A stretch of DNA of 64,000 nt. Origin: Sordaria brevicollis. Lineage: Eukaryota; Ascomycota; Sordariomycetes; Sordariales; Sordariaceae. Both the position numbers and the translations under genes were made by a program. Where the stretch lies: assembly GCA_033439795.1 (NCBI GenBank), contig JAUTDP010000001.1, forward strand, positions 2,480,001 through 2,544,000, written 5' to 3'. Below the pieces are notes generated by a model. It was not told the origin of the DNA, did no database searches, and worked only from the letters and a program-made list of their open reading frames with translations. This document shows positions 22,892 through 34,511 of this stretch, piece by piece. Position 1 is the stretch's first letter. Every line of letters starts with the position of its first letter.

Positions 22892-23009
22892 CATACAACA
22901 CCAGGGATTCGCTGGTCGTCACCGACCCAACTACTAGTCTGGCCCTCAGTGGCTTATCTATGGGAGAGCGGACGGGATCCCGAGTTTTCCACTGGGTATG
23001 GTCGTATGT
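22891..23009 (-). rRNA. 5S ribosomal RNA, copy 2
   Basis: 119 bases, almost identical to the copy at 15.6 kb but in opposite orientation. Same ends (ACATACGACC and TTGTATGT) and same internal control segments. A TATA-like ACATAAG lies about 30 bases upstream. The upstream flanks of the two copies differ, so the genes were spread as short units rather than by a large inverted duplication. Confidence 0.95.
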
Positions 23010-26000
23010 GCTAGTACCGTCTAGAGCAGGTGCTTATGTATCACAATTCCGAGTTAATGATCTCGGAAGGGTATAGAGGTAACCATCTGGGGTTTCCTCG
23101 TTCAAGGTGAAGGGCTAGGTTGGACCACTCCTCACTTACACGCCCACCAGAGGAGACCTTTGGTTAAGAAAGGTTTCCTCATGCATATGAATGTTTAAAG
23201 TTTTCATTCTCAGCTTTGGGTTGAGAGAACCCCAAGAATTGGGTTGTTGTGATGCAATGGGATGGCAAGGTGGAAAGATGGGGTTGTTTTGAGCGCCTGG
23301 CAAAGATAATTCATATGATTGTAATGTATTATCTTTTATCCTAGACATCTCTCTATGATCAATATTTCTATATTTACTTCATTTCCCTAGACTGCTTTTA
23401 TTTGTGGATAGTACTAGTTTAACAGATACTCATACTTCCTCTTCGCCCCTCCTTCAACGTTTGAGACACTGTCTTTCCCCAGTTCGGTTTCTTCTTCCTA
23501 ATCGGTCGCCGCATTTCAGTTTCGGCCTCGTTTTTTCTCATGAGCTTCGCTAAGCGAGTAAAACTGAGGCTCTTATAATCCCTGCACATGAGGTGATACC
23601 TACGTGAGGATCGGGCTTGACGCCCTCAACAACCGAGACAATATGGGGAACTTTGGGAACCAATAGAATGTCTTCGACCCCTGAAGATCAAAAAGTGGTT
23701 ATTGGAGCGGGAAAGAAACCCCCGCTCGCCTCGGACGGAGCCTTGTGCTACTTTACGTACGCGAAGGTGTGGGAAGATTTTGGTTGCTCAGAGTTATTGT
23801 TTCGTTGTTCTTGCTTTAGGGTAGAAGTGGACTCCAGAGGTTGGTGTTGAAGTGTTGTCATCTTAACAAGGGCAACGAATATTTCCACTGTTGACGCCCA
23901 ACGTGAAATCCTTGATGTGTTGTTCGCAACTATGTTGAGCGGATGTTCCAAGATATTACCCCGGTATGAGTTGTTTGGTTTTAGTGTTGTTTGGCGTTGT
24001 GTTATTTTGTTATCCCAAGGCGGAATTACGGAGTTCAAAATATGGAATTGTGTGGCCGGAGCCCAATTGCATGATATGAATTGGCCACTCAGCAAAAACA
24101 AGGACAAGGCTACGATCTCCATCCTGCAGAGGTTTCCCCACGATCGTTAAATCGCTCCTATCACATACAGTATGGGTGGTGAGTTGATCGAGAATGCCTT
24201 GGGTATACCTCCGCGCGTGAACTATTGCATCGACAGCCGGACCAACTGCCACTTGCAAAGGATAAATGAAGACTTGGCTTGCATAAAGCTCACCTTGATT
24301 TGTACGTGTAATAGGGATCGCCATGCATAAATCACCGTGTTTGAAGCCTCACGTCAGCTCATGTGTTGTAAGCACTAAGGGCAGTTCATGAATATGCGCG
24401 GATGATCATCAAATCGGGGAGTTAAGTGGAGGTGATGAGGCTCTGTTGTTTGAGGCTGTCATTTGCATATTGGGTTAAGAAACTTGACGAGAACATGGAT
24501 GTGGGGGGGTGTGCCGTGATTCAATATGACTGGATAGCCAGCCCTATTGGGAACGTCAGCTCTAGACAACGTCGTGAAGTCAGGCTGGGGCGAGCAAGTA
24601 GGGTAGAAGCGGGTAAGGTGGTCGACGGAATTCCCCTTACTCGGATCCAGCAGAACGGGATCATCTGTTGTGTACCGCAAAGAGCCGGAACGTACGTAAA
24701 ATGAGGCTCAAAGTGCCATTTTAGAGATGCTACCACACGTGGAGGAATGTTGGTGTATCCAGACCTCGAAGATTTTACGTAGTACCTCCGAAAAGAAACG
24801 GTCGATATTGACGTCGACAGCTTTAAGTAGGAACTTTTATTGGAATAGACCAGTTCTCCTCCTGCGCAGCTTTTAGGGTTCACTATGTAAGTGAGTCCGA
24901 TTGCCTATACTACATCACAGCCTCAACAAACGATTCAGGGGCATTGTTTGCTGACTCTATACTGAATGTGTTGACCCCTCATTGACCTATTCATTTTCAT
25001 TGTTCCCCCTGAGGTTTGCGTACCCAGTCGTTGGAAGTGTCAAAATAGGCATCGGGCTTGGGCTGCTGAGTTCGGTCCCGCAAACTGTCTTGCGTCCATG
25101 TTCGACATGCCTTGATCCTCTCATGAACTCAAACTGGCTGGCTGATTACCGCGATGAATATTTTTGGTGTCGTTGAGTGTTTAAGTCGTGGTTTCTATTG
25201 AAGGTGCCACGCGAGTCTCTGCTCTTTGAGGCGGGTGACTTGTCATATCGAGCTTCGTGGACCTGCAAATGTGCGGCTTCTGCCCAACTCGTAGAAACAG
25301 GGTATTTGGCCCAACACCAGCCATCTCTGTGTCAGCGTTGTGTTTGCAGTCTGACACCGCTAACTTTGTTGTTGGTAGTCAGGTGCTGGCTTGGTCTTAG
25401 CACACCTTACTCGTCTCGTTCCCATCTGACCCTTGCGGTCGTAGGGTCAGTCATAGAATCCATGAACAGCCCATTCATAGTGGTAGAAACTTCACCCAAC
25501 CTCCGAGAGCGAGGATTAGGTGCCAGTCGGGTCCATCCATCTGTAAGGTCTCGGTTTGATGTGCTGGTGATGGGATCGGCGTCAATGGCGTGGAACTGTT
25601 GAGAAGAGGGAATGGTCTATAATTAATTAGCTGTGTGATGGCAAAACCTGCGGGGACAATTAGAGATGGGTGGGCTAGATGATGAATTGCTAGGTGGTAA
25701 AAGCATTCTTGCATTCCCCTCCACACGACTCCGTTTGTATCGGGCTCGGGCTGATGTGGTTTGCTGATTTCCACTTGCTTGAGATTGGGTAAGCACAGTG
25801 GCACCGCAAGGCCTCATCGCAGAGCCGCATCGCTCTCACACCAAGGATCAAGGATGAAGAAAATGAGCGGTGTCCGGACCGAACAAATGTTATACTTATG
25901 GCCGAGAGCTTTTAATGAGGTGTGACTGGGGTCGCAAATCGTTGTACCACGCCAGCGTGTAGGTATACCCAATCGTCATCATAGCAGCGGCTCGGGGCAG

Positions 26001-27232
26001 TCTCGTCTAGGAGTTGGAGTAATCTGGAGTGATGGTTCAGAACAACAGCTTTGTCATTGTACAAGAAGAGGTCCGTTGACCCCAAAGGCCGAGGGAGTGG
26101 AGTTGAAGAAGAGGAGTGAGGCAGAATAAGATGGTGAACAATCAAAGTTGGAGGAAGGAAGTCCGGAAAGATGGAAGGAGTTGGAAGGGGGACGGGAATG
26201 GGCCCAACACTTCGTTCAGTGCGGGGTGCAGTTGACGCGGGTGATGGAGGCTCAAAATGGTACTGTGAAGTTTGCTCTTGTTAAGCCACAAGTACTTCAA
26301 GGTTTCTCCACGGACATTTTGGGCGAAGATGTACTTTTAAAAACCTATCACCAATCAGAGCAAGAACACGCTCTACCTGCCCCTACATGCACTCCCAGTT
26401 GCTGTCACAGTATCCTCCACGGTACCTGCGCCAAAGGGAACGGTCACCTTGCTGCAAGGTCACAACGACGGGAAACCCTTCCGGCAAGCTGAATGGAACC
26501 CAACGCGGTACAGTATCATCCTGGGAACTCGTATCCCTTTGCATTTCCCTCCACGGTCGCCGCATTCTTGCGCGTTACAATCAACAATTTCCACCTCAGC
26601 CCTGGTCGCAGAGCCTCAATGAACAACCCCATGTGAACCATCACGGGTGATGGCGTCCTGGGCCAAGTGCCCCGGGCCTGGGCCTAAAATGTCCCCACAA
26701 TCCACATACCATCATCATCACCTTGGTGTTTGTGATGTACTCATTGTAATCACCAGACAGTAAGCTTAATCCCGCTTCACTCGTACGAATACAAATGAAC
26801 ATTATCTAACATTCAGCAGGCCCAGTGGATAATTCATATCATCATGATAAACTGATATTGTGCGGTGAGCCCTAGTCAAGGCCTGGGAGCGGGGCCGGTG
26901 TTGGAGGGATCCTTCCTCAAAGGGCAATCAAAGGCCAACTTTCAAGTCGAAAACCAACCGGGAGGAAGGTGACTTGAACAGGCCCCGTCATTTCCACTTC
27001 TCCTCGCTTCTCTTGCTCAACGGCATAACTGCCCGGAACAAGATCAAGCATTGAGGCAATTGTAAGCTCCTCGAGCTTGCTTTGTTGGTAAGCTGTTTGA
27101 CCTCTTCTACAGTGGTTAATTGTCTACTGGCATTAGACTCCCTGTGTCATAAACATCTACTTCCATCTCAACCTTTCCCCTCACTTCTCTTCCTCCCTCC
27201 CTTCACCCGTTTTGGATATTTCTGCTATATAT
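23010..27232. other. 4.2 kb stretch without a recognisable gene
   Basis: Stops are spread over all six frames; the longest frames (120-141 codons) have no recognisable domain and no consistent splice layout. Composition is not strongly AT-rich, so it does not look like a heavily RIP-mutated transposon. A segment near 24,010-24,324 (minus) reads somewhat protein-like but I could not place it. No RNA gene, terminal repeat or tandem array seen. Confidence 0.4.
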
Positions 27233-27274
27233 ATGGCATATGCCCATTCCCAAACTCTTCCAGGTCCAACCAGC

Positions 27275-29489
27275 ATGTCGCCGAGAACAGCTACCGACAC
27301 CATGTCACTGCTCAAGTTGCCATATGAGATGGTCAGCTATGTGCTGGACGACCTCGAACTTGACGATATTTGGCAACTCAGCCTCACCTGCAGACATTTA
27401 TGGTCTCTAGTAACAGAATCATACATAGCAAAACGATTGCTTGAGGTGCTGTCTCGCCCCATGGTTCCCATCTACTCTTCATTTGTGGACATAACTGACT
27501 TTCCATGCCTGTGCACAGAGAAAAGCACCAGCAGCAAAAGAGACCAAAGATGCCCACGTTACCAAAGACTATGCCCGACAACTCCGACGACTGATGAAAC
27601 GACGCCAATCCATCTCTTCAGTCACTCCCTACTTGGCCGCCGTTGTTGGTTTGGGCGAGGATTGGATATACCGAAACGGTGTACTCTGTTATATCCGACA
27701 GGGCCAACTCCGATTGTTGGACCTACATGGGTCCGCAATTGACGAGACGGTTGTTAATATCCGACTTCTCCTCGACGAGGCTGTCCCAGATTGTCGCAAC
27801 GTACGCAATTATCGACTTCGGCCGCTCAACGTTTCGAACAGCATCGTTTCTTGTTTGTATTACTACAAGCGGCCATGCTCTTGTTTCTCCGCCAGGAATT
27901 CTTGCTCCCGTATCTGCAATGCCTACGTGGGCTCGCTTGTCGTTTTTAATGCCCAGACGTGCAAAATTCTCACTGCGCCTTATCTGGTTGACTTGGACCC
28001 TAAGAAGGTCATCGTACGAAACGACGACAAGGTCCTATATATCATTAGGACTTCTCATCACCATGGAGGACTAGCTATAGGCCCGGAAGAATACGATATT
28101 GCAGCCGACAAATGGGATAAGATCGACTTTTCGCTGTTTAATAACAGACAAACCCTAAATTACGATCCATACTATGACTTTCAGCCAGTCGATATAAACA
28201 TCACCAACAGCTTTGAAATTTTCGATGACGGATTCTACTTTCTTTCAAATGATATCGAGCTCGAAGAAGATGAAAGGGATTGGACGAGTCAATATGCTGG
28301 TGTACATATCCATCCTCCGTTTCATTTTGTGGCCCAGGCCGAGCCTCTGCGCCAGTTCCGCAGGGACCATCTGGACGGACCAATGGACCATAGGTGGACA
28401 TTCATGAAGATGTTCAAGGATGAGGGAACTGGGGAGATCAAGGTTGTGGAATCGAGAACGGAATGGATCAAAGGCAGCTCCTCGACAGTACGCTCCTACT
28501 ATACAACTACAATCGAATCGCCGAATGCACGCATAAATGATCGAGCAATCGGCTCCGGAGGAGATAATTCCGATGGATATAACTTTGATGGACACAACTC
28601 CGTCACTGACAGCATTAGCTCAAGTCATCCTGGCGTTTCGGGTCACCAATCTCATCATGGTGGTATGGAAGTCCTGCGTGGTAATGGCCGATCAGACACC
28701 GCTAAGTCCGGATCGTACGACCAAGGCGATACGATACCAGGACTCACACACCCCAGAGATCCTCAAACTGTCCATCCTGGAAACGACAGCTCTAAAGGGC
28801 CGATGTTTCTTCGCAACAAATGCCCGATTCTATCATATCATCCGTCTTGCCAAACGTTCCTTGACCTTGTGGACCTCTCCCCATCATGTTCGGGTCAACG
28901 GCGGATGCGCATTCGGGGAGGCACGCGACGTCGTCGGAGACCAGAAGAAGTCGAGAATTGGAACGGTTCTGCGGAAGGAGAAGAAAGAACATTGTCGGTT
29001 GCAGAGAAACACTTTGAAGAAGTATTCAAAATGTACAAACACGAAGAAGCCGTTATCTGGCCACCCGACCAAGACGCCAAATCCCCAAATCCAGCTTTGG
29101 CCGAGCTCCACGAAATACTTAGCCCGCCAAACTACGCGGGCGAAATCACTGGCGATTGGGATGAACGGTCGTTTGTGTATGCTGCGGGTGCGTCTGGTGG
29201 CGGCAAGGAAAAGGCTCTTGTCTTCATCTCCTTTGACCCGTCCATTTCACTCGTGGGAACTTTGCCATACCCGGGCTCGACGGTCTTGGGTCGCCCACAG
29301 TCGGTCGATATGAATGCCCCTACGACTACGGACAATATGATGGGGCAGAGACACTTATTGGCGACGACAGGAAGGATTGCACCAGTGAAGGCGACACAGA
29401 GGCATAGCACCGAGACTACTGCTGCGTGGTGCACTATCGAGCCAGCGCAGTATCAAGGCATCAAAAAGGGGTTTCATTTCTGTCTTTGA
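27275..29489 (+). CDS. F-box protein
   Basis: Exon 1 (to 27445) and exon 2 (27519-29489) are joined over a 73-base intron with a GTGCTG donor, AACTGAC branch and CACAG acceptor; 713 residues. The N-terminal F-box is clear: 'LLKLPYEMVSYVLDDLELDDIWQLSLTCRHLWSLVTE'. F-box proteins bind Skp1 and bring substrates to SCF ubiquitin ligases. The remaining 650 residues contain no named repeat (no LRR, no WD40). They include a beta-rich part (residues about 130-330), an Asp/Ser/His-rich linker and a basic RGGTRRRRR stretch. ATGs at 27233 and 27302 are alternative starts; the latter has the better context (CACCATG). The substrate cannot be told from sequence. Confidence 0.82.
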
Positions 29490-30342
29490 AATGGACGCGG
29501 GACACCAAGGGGGAATAAGATAAGAGGGCTTGGAAAATGGGCAGCGATGTAATTATGGTATGGTATGGCTGTTAGGGAGCCATACACGCAGTGTGCACTG
29601 ATCACAACTACTTCACTAGTTAAATGCGTATGTTGAGTATAAAACAGCGATTCATTCACGGCCTGGTCTCTCGTGATATGTTGTGTGATTTAGAGATTTC
29701 CTGATTGGGCCACCGATATTCTGAAACACAAATAATCAAATACCGATGTCATACCCTATATTCGATACATCTTGTTTTTACAGGTTGGGCAGAGGTTGAA
29801 AACTTGTTTAGGTTCATGAGATTCGATATGACAGGTCACACCCAAAGAACAGAGCCTCGCGTTGCACCTTCAACAGCGACCGTTATCATTACACGCAACA
29901 ACACCATAGATCTCCCTTCTATCATTGAGCTTCAAACCACAAGCCATCTGAGCTCTTTGCAGCACCAATTGGGTGGAACTTGTGCAGCAAGATGTTCTGT
30001 GAGACATGTTTAAGCAGCTCAAGCGACTCAAGCATATGGTAGATTGTAATTTCGACCCTTTAACCACTTGGCTCAACGACAACAAAAACACATCGTTCTA
30101 ACTCTCTGTTATACAATGTCACTGATACGGGGCCGAAGTATTTTTGGATGAACATCCATTGATCTATGTGGTATCATTCTAATCTACCCCCAACTCTTGC
30201 TCAACACAAGATACAAAGAGCGGCAACTTCTTTACCGCAACCCTTCTCCCCGCCCGAAACGGCCTTATAATTACCTGCTTCCTACTTGCGCTTCCAAAAC
30301 AAATGAAACAGGCAGAACAGCAACCCATTCATTGCCCACCCC
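29490..30342. other. Convergent intergenic region
   Basis: Between the F-box gene (plus) and the MOSC fusion gene (minus), both ending here. AT-rich in the middle. No feature recognised. Confidence 0.45.
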
Positions 30343-31905
30343 TCAAATCTCAATCACGATCCTCCCCACGCCCCTACTAACACAAGCCAACATCGCCCCC
30401 TCCTTCTCCTCAGCACTTAATGCCGTTCCCCTATGTTCCACCCTCCCCTCCTTAAGGCCAACTTTACAAGTCCCACAGTTCCCTACACAACAACTCCCCT
30501 CGACTTCCTCATCGCCAAACTCCCTTTGCAAAACCTCCAACAACGTCTCTTCCTGTTCCACCTTCAGCGTCCGAGACTCCTTCCGATTAGCAACCACAAC
30601 CTCGAACGGATCACCACTAATATCAGCCTCAAAAGCCTCAAAGTGTACTTCCCCCTCCGGCACCTGATATTTCTTCACCTGCTCAGCAGCATCCAGCATC
30701 AAAGACCTCGGACCGCAAAAGTAAAGCATCGAGTTCCACGGCAACTTTTTCACCACGTCCTCTTCGATGTTGAGCCTCTGGCCCTGGGATTTATCGTATA
30801 TCTTGACAGTGCCCGGAAGTAACTTGTCGAGCCGCTCGCGGAAGGGTATGTCATCCGCGCTTGACCTCACGGCGTAGTGCAGCTCGCACGAGACGTGGAT
30901 ACTCTGAAAATGTTCGAGCGAGGTCAAAAACGCCGTGAGGCCGACGCCACCGGCTACGAAAATGTGGTGGCTGATTCCGGCGGCCTTCATCCCGCTTGTC
31001 CCCTGCGGCAAGGCGTTGGTGAAGTTTGCGCTTACTTGCATGGTGTGGCCCTCAAAGACTTGCGAGTGCAGGAACTTGGAGCCGCCGCGCGAGTTGGGCT
31101 CGAGCGCGATGGCTAGTTGGAACTTGTTGACGCTGGCCGAGGGAGAGGGAAACGAAGGGCCGGTGACGGAGTACGCCCGGACAAGACCATTCCCCAGCTT
31201 AACCCGCGCGTGCACACCCGGTTTGAGCAAGATGCTCTTCTCATCCCCCTCGGGAGGAACGATGGGGTCGACAGCTTCCAAGACCAGCGAAATGATCCTC
31301 CCGGTCTCTTGCTTCCGTTCCACAACCCTAAAATCCCGCCACCGCTCCACCCCCTTCTTATTCTTCTTCTTCCTCGCTTCCGCCCTCGCCACGCGCGCCT
31401 TGAACGCATCCCTACTTTCCGCCCCCAACTGTTCTATAGAAGCCAACTCGGCATTCATCTCCTCGTTTTCCTGATCCCGATGCAAGTACTCTTGTATCCT
31501 CTCAATCGTCCATTGGGGATGCGGCCTGCTGACCAGCCGGATCTCATCCCCCGCTTGCACGTACCCCGGTCTTAAGACGCGGTAGTACCACCCCGTGCGG
31601 GAGAGCTTCCAGGTTAGGGGCGCGAATTTTTTGAGTTGGAAGCGGTGGTTGAGTTTGAAGCATGGTTGACGGGGGAGGGAGACTTCAAGAAGCAAGCAGG
31701 AGTCCGGGTTGGTGGAGAGAGCGGAGGGGGGGCCGACGAGCATGGTGTCCCCGATACAAACGTTGCGCTCGTTCATGTGAGCGGTGACGAGGTTTTCGCC
31801 GAAACCGCCGGGGACGAAAGATGATGCGGCGGAGGGGTGTTCGGATGCCCAGAGGGGGTAGTGGGAGGAGCAGTCTTGTACCAGTAGAGCATAAAGTTAG
31901 TCTAG

Positions 31906-31974
<69 letters not shown>

Positions 31975-32226
31975 GGAAGGCAAGATGTGCAAAATCTTAG
32001 ACTTACACCCGTGAACGGCCTTGTCGATGCCGCCGTGGAAAGTTGGATCGCTCTCGTCGCCTTCTAAGCCGGTGCGGCCGACGTAGACGGGGCCGTCGAT
32101 GATGGTCTTGTCGATTCCGGACATGACGTTGAGACCCCTCATTTTCTTCATCTTGCTGGCGCGCACCTCGAGGATGGTGTCGCGCTCAAAGGGCGCATAG
32201 AGGTCTACCACTTTGGGTTCTGCCAT
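30343..32226 (-). CDS. MOSC domain - ferredoxin reductase - [2Fe-2S] ferredoxin fusion
   Basis: Exon 1 (32226-32007) and exon 2 (31874-30343) give 583 residues. The N-terminal part is a YiiM-like MOSC domain ('YVGRTGLEGDESDPTFHGGIDKAVHG', then 'FGENLVTAHMNERNVCIGD', 'LEVSLPRQPCFKLNHRF', 'GWYYRVLRPGYVQAGD'). MOSC proteins handle molybdenum cofactor; the conserved Cys of 'RQPCFKL' fits a molybdenum ligand. Next comes an FAD/NAD(P) reductase ('VRAYSVTGPS', 'FVAGGVGLTAFLTSLEH', 'YFCGPRSLMLDA'). A plant-type ferredoxin ends the protein, with Cys spacing C-C-V-G-N-C-G-T-C and a later Cys near 'AMLACVSRG'. This suggests a self-contained electron chain from NAD(P)H to a molybdenum site, perhaps reducing N-hydroxylated or similar compounds; the substrate is inference. 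Confidence 0.9.
31908..31972. repeat. 65-base T homopolymer in the intron of the MOSC fusion gene
   Basis: Uninterrupted T run on the plus strand, A run in the transcript. It lies wholly inside the 132-base intron, between the donor and the CTAAC branch site. If unspliced it would encode a long Lys run and then an early stop. Confidence 0.9.
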
Positions 32227-33084
32227 GGTGAATTTACTGATGTTAATCTGGCTTGGTGAGGATACCTAGGCAGGTTGGTCACAGGAAGAGATGTTTTGGG
32301 GATATGAATGCAGAAGAAAAATCGGCAAGTTCCAAAAGCGCAGTTGTTTAGTATATGTATATGGGCCGATCGCTGTGAGGTGAGGGGATTCACCGAGTGA
32401 CTAAGTCTAGTCGTTCGGCAGTTGTTCCCGAGAAGCCAAGGTTTTTGGTTTCCCAAAGTCGCCACGCCTTTCTAATTCGATGACAAGTTTGGAATTAAAA
32501 AAACACGAGCAAGTAAATAAGCCGATGACAATGGGCTTCTTAAAAGCAAATGGTGAGGAGTGATGAACTTGTTTCCTTCGCGCACGTTGTTGGAAAGTTG
32601 GTCAAGGTTCAAGGTTACAATAAGCCCGCACTGAAAAGTCTCCGGGCATTTGTGAAACCGCTCCAAAATAATCCCCCATTGGGTTGGTTTCCGCCGTCTG
32701 ATTGGCCAATTTCCTGTACAGATCCAATAATGCACTCGAACGCTGGTTAATTCGTTAGCGCGGTACTTTGGTACATGAACCATCCTTCGATCTAATCAGA
32801 CATCCGGACTGGTAAAAAAAAATCTTACAATGAAGGGATGATATAATTAACTGCTTTTCGAAAAAGGGTTATGTATTTTTGAAAGGGAATGTTGTCTACC
32901 ATGGAAGACATATTCAGACCAAGATTATGACTCCATCATGAACATTGATGTCCAAGAAAATCGAGCCGAGGTGTCGAGCTAACAAGTAGAGATCTCAGCA
33001 AGTAAACTTGTATTGGATTGTACGATGATATATTGATGTCATTGGGAATACTAGTATATTTCAACGAATATCGCAAGTTGCTTC
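32227..33084. other. Intergenic upstream of the MOSC fusion gene
   Basis: Contains the promoter side of the MOSC gene and AT-rich sequence. No gene recognised. Confidence 0.45.
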
Positions 33085-33370
33085 TAGGGTCGACATACCG
33101 TCTTCTGCCCTTTAGCGGAGGTTGTCTGTAGACGATCTTCCTCGCTCACTACTCCTACCAAGAATATTACCATATATAACAATTCGAGCATTACCGACAG
33201 TAGCAAGGTGAATAAGCCGTCCACCAAAACTGAGATTATCAACAACAGCAGCCCTCAGAGCGGCATCAAATCCAGCAACAAGACTCCTATCACCAACATC
33301 ACCACACTGTCCCCCACCCCCAACAGTACTGGGCAGGGTTAGAAGACCCCTTTTACGTTAATATTAGATC
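33085..33370 (+). pseudogene. Broken, inverted fragment of the first Gag-like gene
   Basis: Read on the plus strand, the frame from about 33,122 gives segments that match the Ser/Thr/Asn-rich middle of the protein encoded on the minus strand at 34.5-36.6 kb. Shared pieces include 'NNSSITDS', 'SSPQSGI' and 'KTPIT', in the same order and spacing (parent bases about 35,790-35,510). A TAG at 33,340-33,342 interrupts it, matching sequence continues after the stop, and a frame change lies near 33,120. Only about 285 bases remain; the Gag-like domain and C-terminal repeats are missing. It is a partial duplicate in opposite orientation, not a working gene. Confidence 0.8.
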
Positions 33371-33811
33371 CGAGTGTGTGTTGTGCCGTAGTTCACCCAA
33401 CTTGTTGAGAGATGTTGACCAGAGATGCCTATACCTTGCCAATTACAAGGATCAACGAAGCGTCGAACTACCATTGGGATGGGCTGACTAGACTTGGATA
33501 TCAGAATAATTGTGGGAGGCTATTGTACTGCATTTGAAATCACGAATTGGTTTCTTAAAACTCGTATATCACTTCTGTATAGTACAGTCTTAGTTTAATC
33601 ATGCTCATACATGAGGCCTAGGTGGCCAGACAAATCGGTGTGCATGGTCGACTCTCTAACAAAACCTCATAGGTAATAGTCACGGGTTAGAGACACTAGG
33701 TTTGGTGGCATTTGACTGCTTGTGCAAATGCCCTGTATCACCACAGAGAACTTGCAAGTTGGATTACTTAGCCAGATAAGCACATAACTGCACAGAACGG
33801 ATATACGAGTT
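33371..33811. other. AT-rich intergenic spacer
   Basis: No gene, RNA or repeat recognised between the gene fragment and the small frame at 33.8 kb. Confidence 0.4.
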
Positions 33812-34261
33812 TCAAGGGATTATACGGTACACCATCAATTGGGCACGTACTGGGCCGCGTCCCATGTTGGAGTTCTGAAGCTTGACAATCCTTCCCGGCT
33901 CTCCATTGTAAGGTTCCTCCTGCATCCACGAGTAGTCTCGGCCAGAGACGTCGTCGAGCCACTCAGCCGGCATGCTGATGATGCGGTAGTCGTAATCAAC
34001 GGGGTTTTGAGGCACGATGAGGGGGCCCAGGGCCCAGTGGCATGGCACGTAACAGGCGATCTCTTCGGGTGTCTGCATCCGGTCGCCAGGCCACTGGATA
34101 GGAGTGAACTTCTTGTAGTACCGGACGTGCTCGCAGGCGCCGGTCAGCACATTTCTGGTCATGTCGGTGTCGGGGTCTGGGTTCACGGCGTACTTGTTGC
34201 CTCCACGACTCACGGAGAAGATGCACTGGGTTAGAAAGTCAAAGAGCAAAACTGTATTCAT
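33812..34261 (-). CDS. Possible small protein of unknown function
   Basis: 149 codons from an ATG at 34261. A hydrophobic start (MNTVLLFDFLTQCIFSV) could be a weak signal peptide. Alternatively it is intron sequence: a CTAACCCAG lies at the point where 'CIFSVSRGGNKYAVNPDPDTD' begins, and an upstream exon-like piece ('IVQYGVQVIGRKEYG') sits between a TTTTTTCAG and a GTGAGC. The rest is protein-like (aromatic and charged residues well mixed, 'PAEWLDDVSGRDYSWMQEEP') but fits no family I know. It lies directly downstream of the first Gag-like gene on the same strand. Confidence 0.45.
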   Translation of the reverse strand: MNTVLLFDFLTQCIFSVSRGGNKYAVNPDPDTDMTRNVLTGACEHVRYYKKFTPIQWPGDRMQTPEEIACYVPCHWALGPLIVPQNPVDYDYRIISMPAEWLDDVSGRDYSWMQEEPYNGEPGRIVKLQNSNMGRGPVRAQLMVYRIIP

Positions 34262-34511
34262 TCGAGCTTCAGACTTTCAAAACATCAACTATGAGACCCT
34301 GAAACCCATGCTCACTCCATACTCCTTCCTGCCAATGACCTGCACTCCATATTGAACGATCTGAAAAAATTAAAAAAAAAAACTGAAGAAAATGAAAAGA
34401 AATCGAACGACCCGAAAACAAACCAACGAACTGAGCTCCAAGCGAAAATACAATGAAAGCAATAAAAAACCACGCGATATCAATCTGTCCACCTCAATAT
34501 TCGTCGACGAT

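Noticed and set aside
31897..32006. Poly-Lys extension of the MOSC exon 1 frame
   Set aside because: Arises from reading the A run of the intron; splice sites on both sides and the continued MOSC domain show it is removed.
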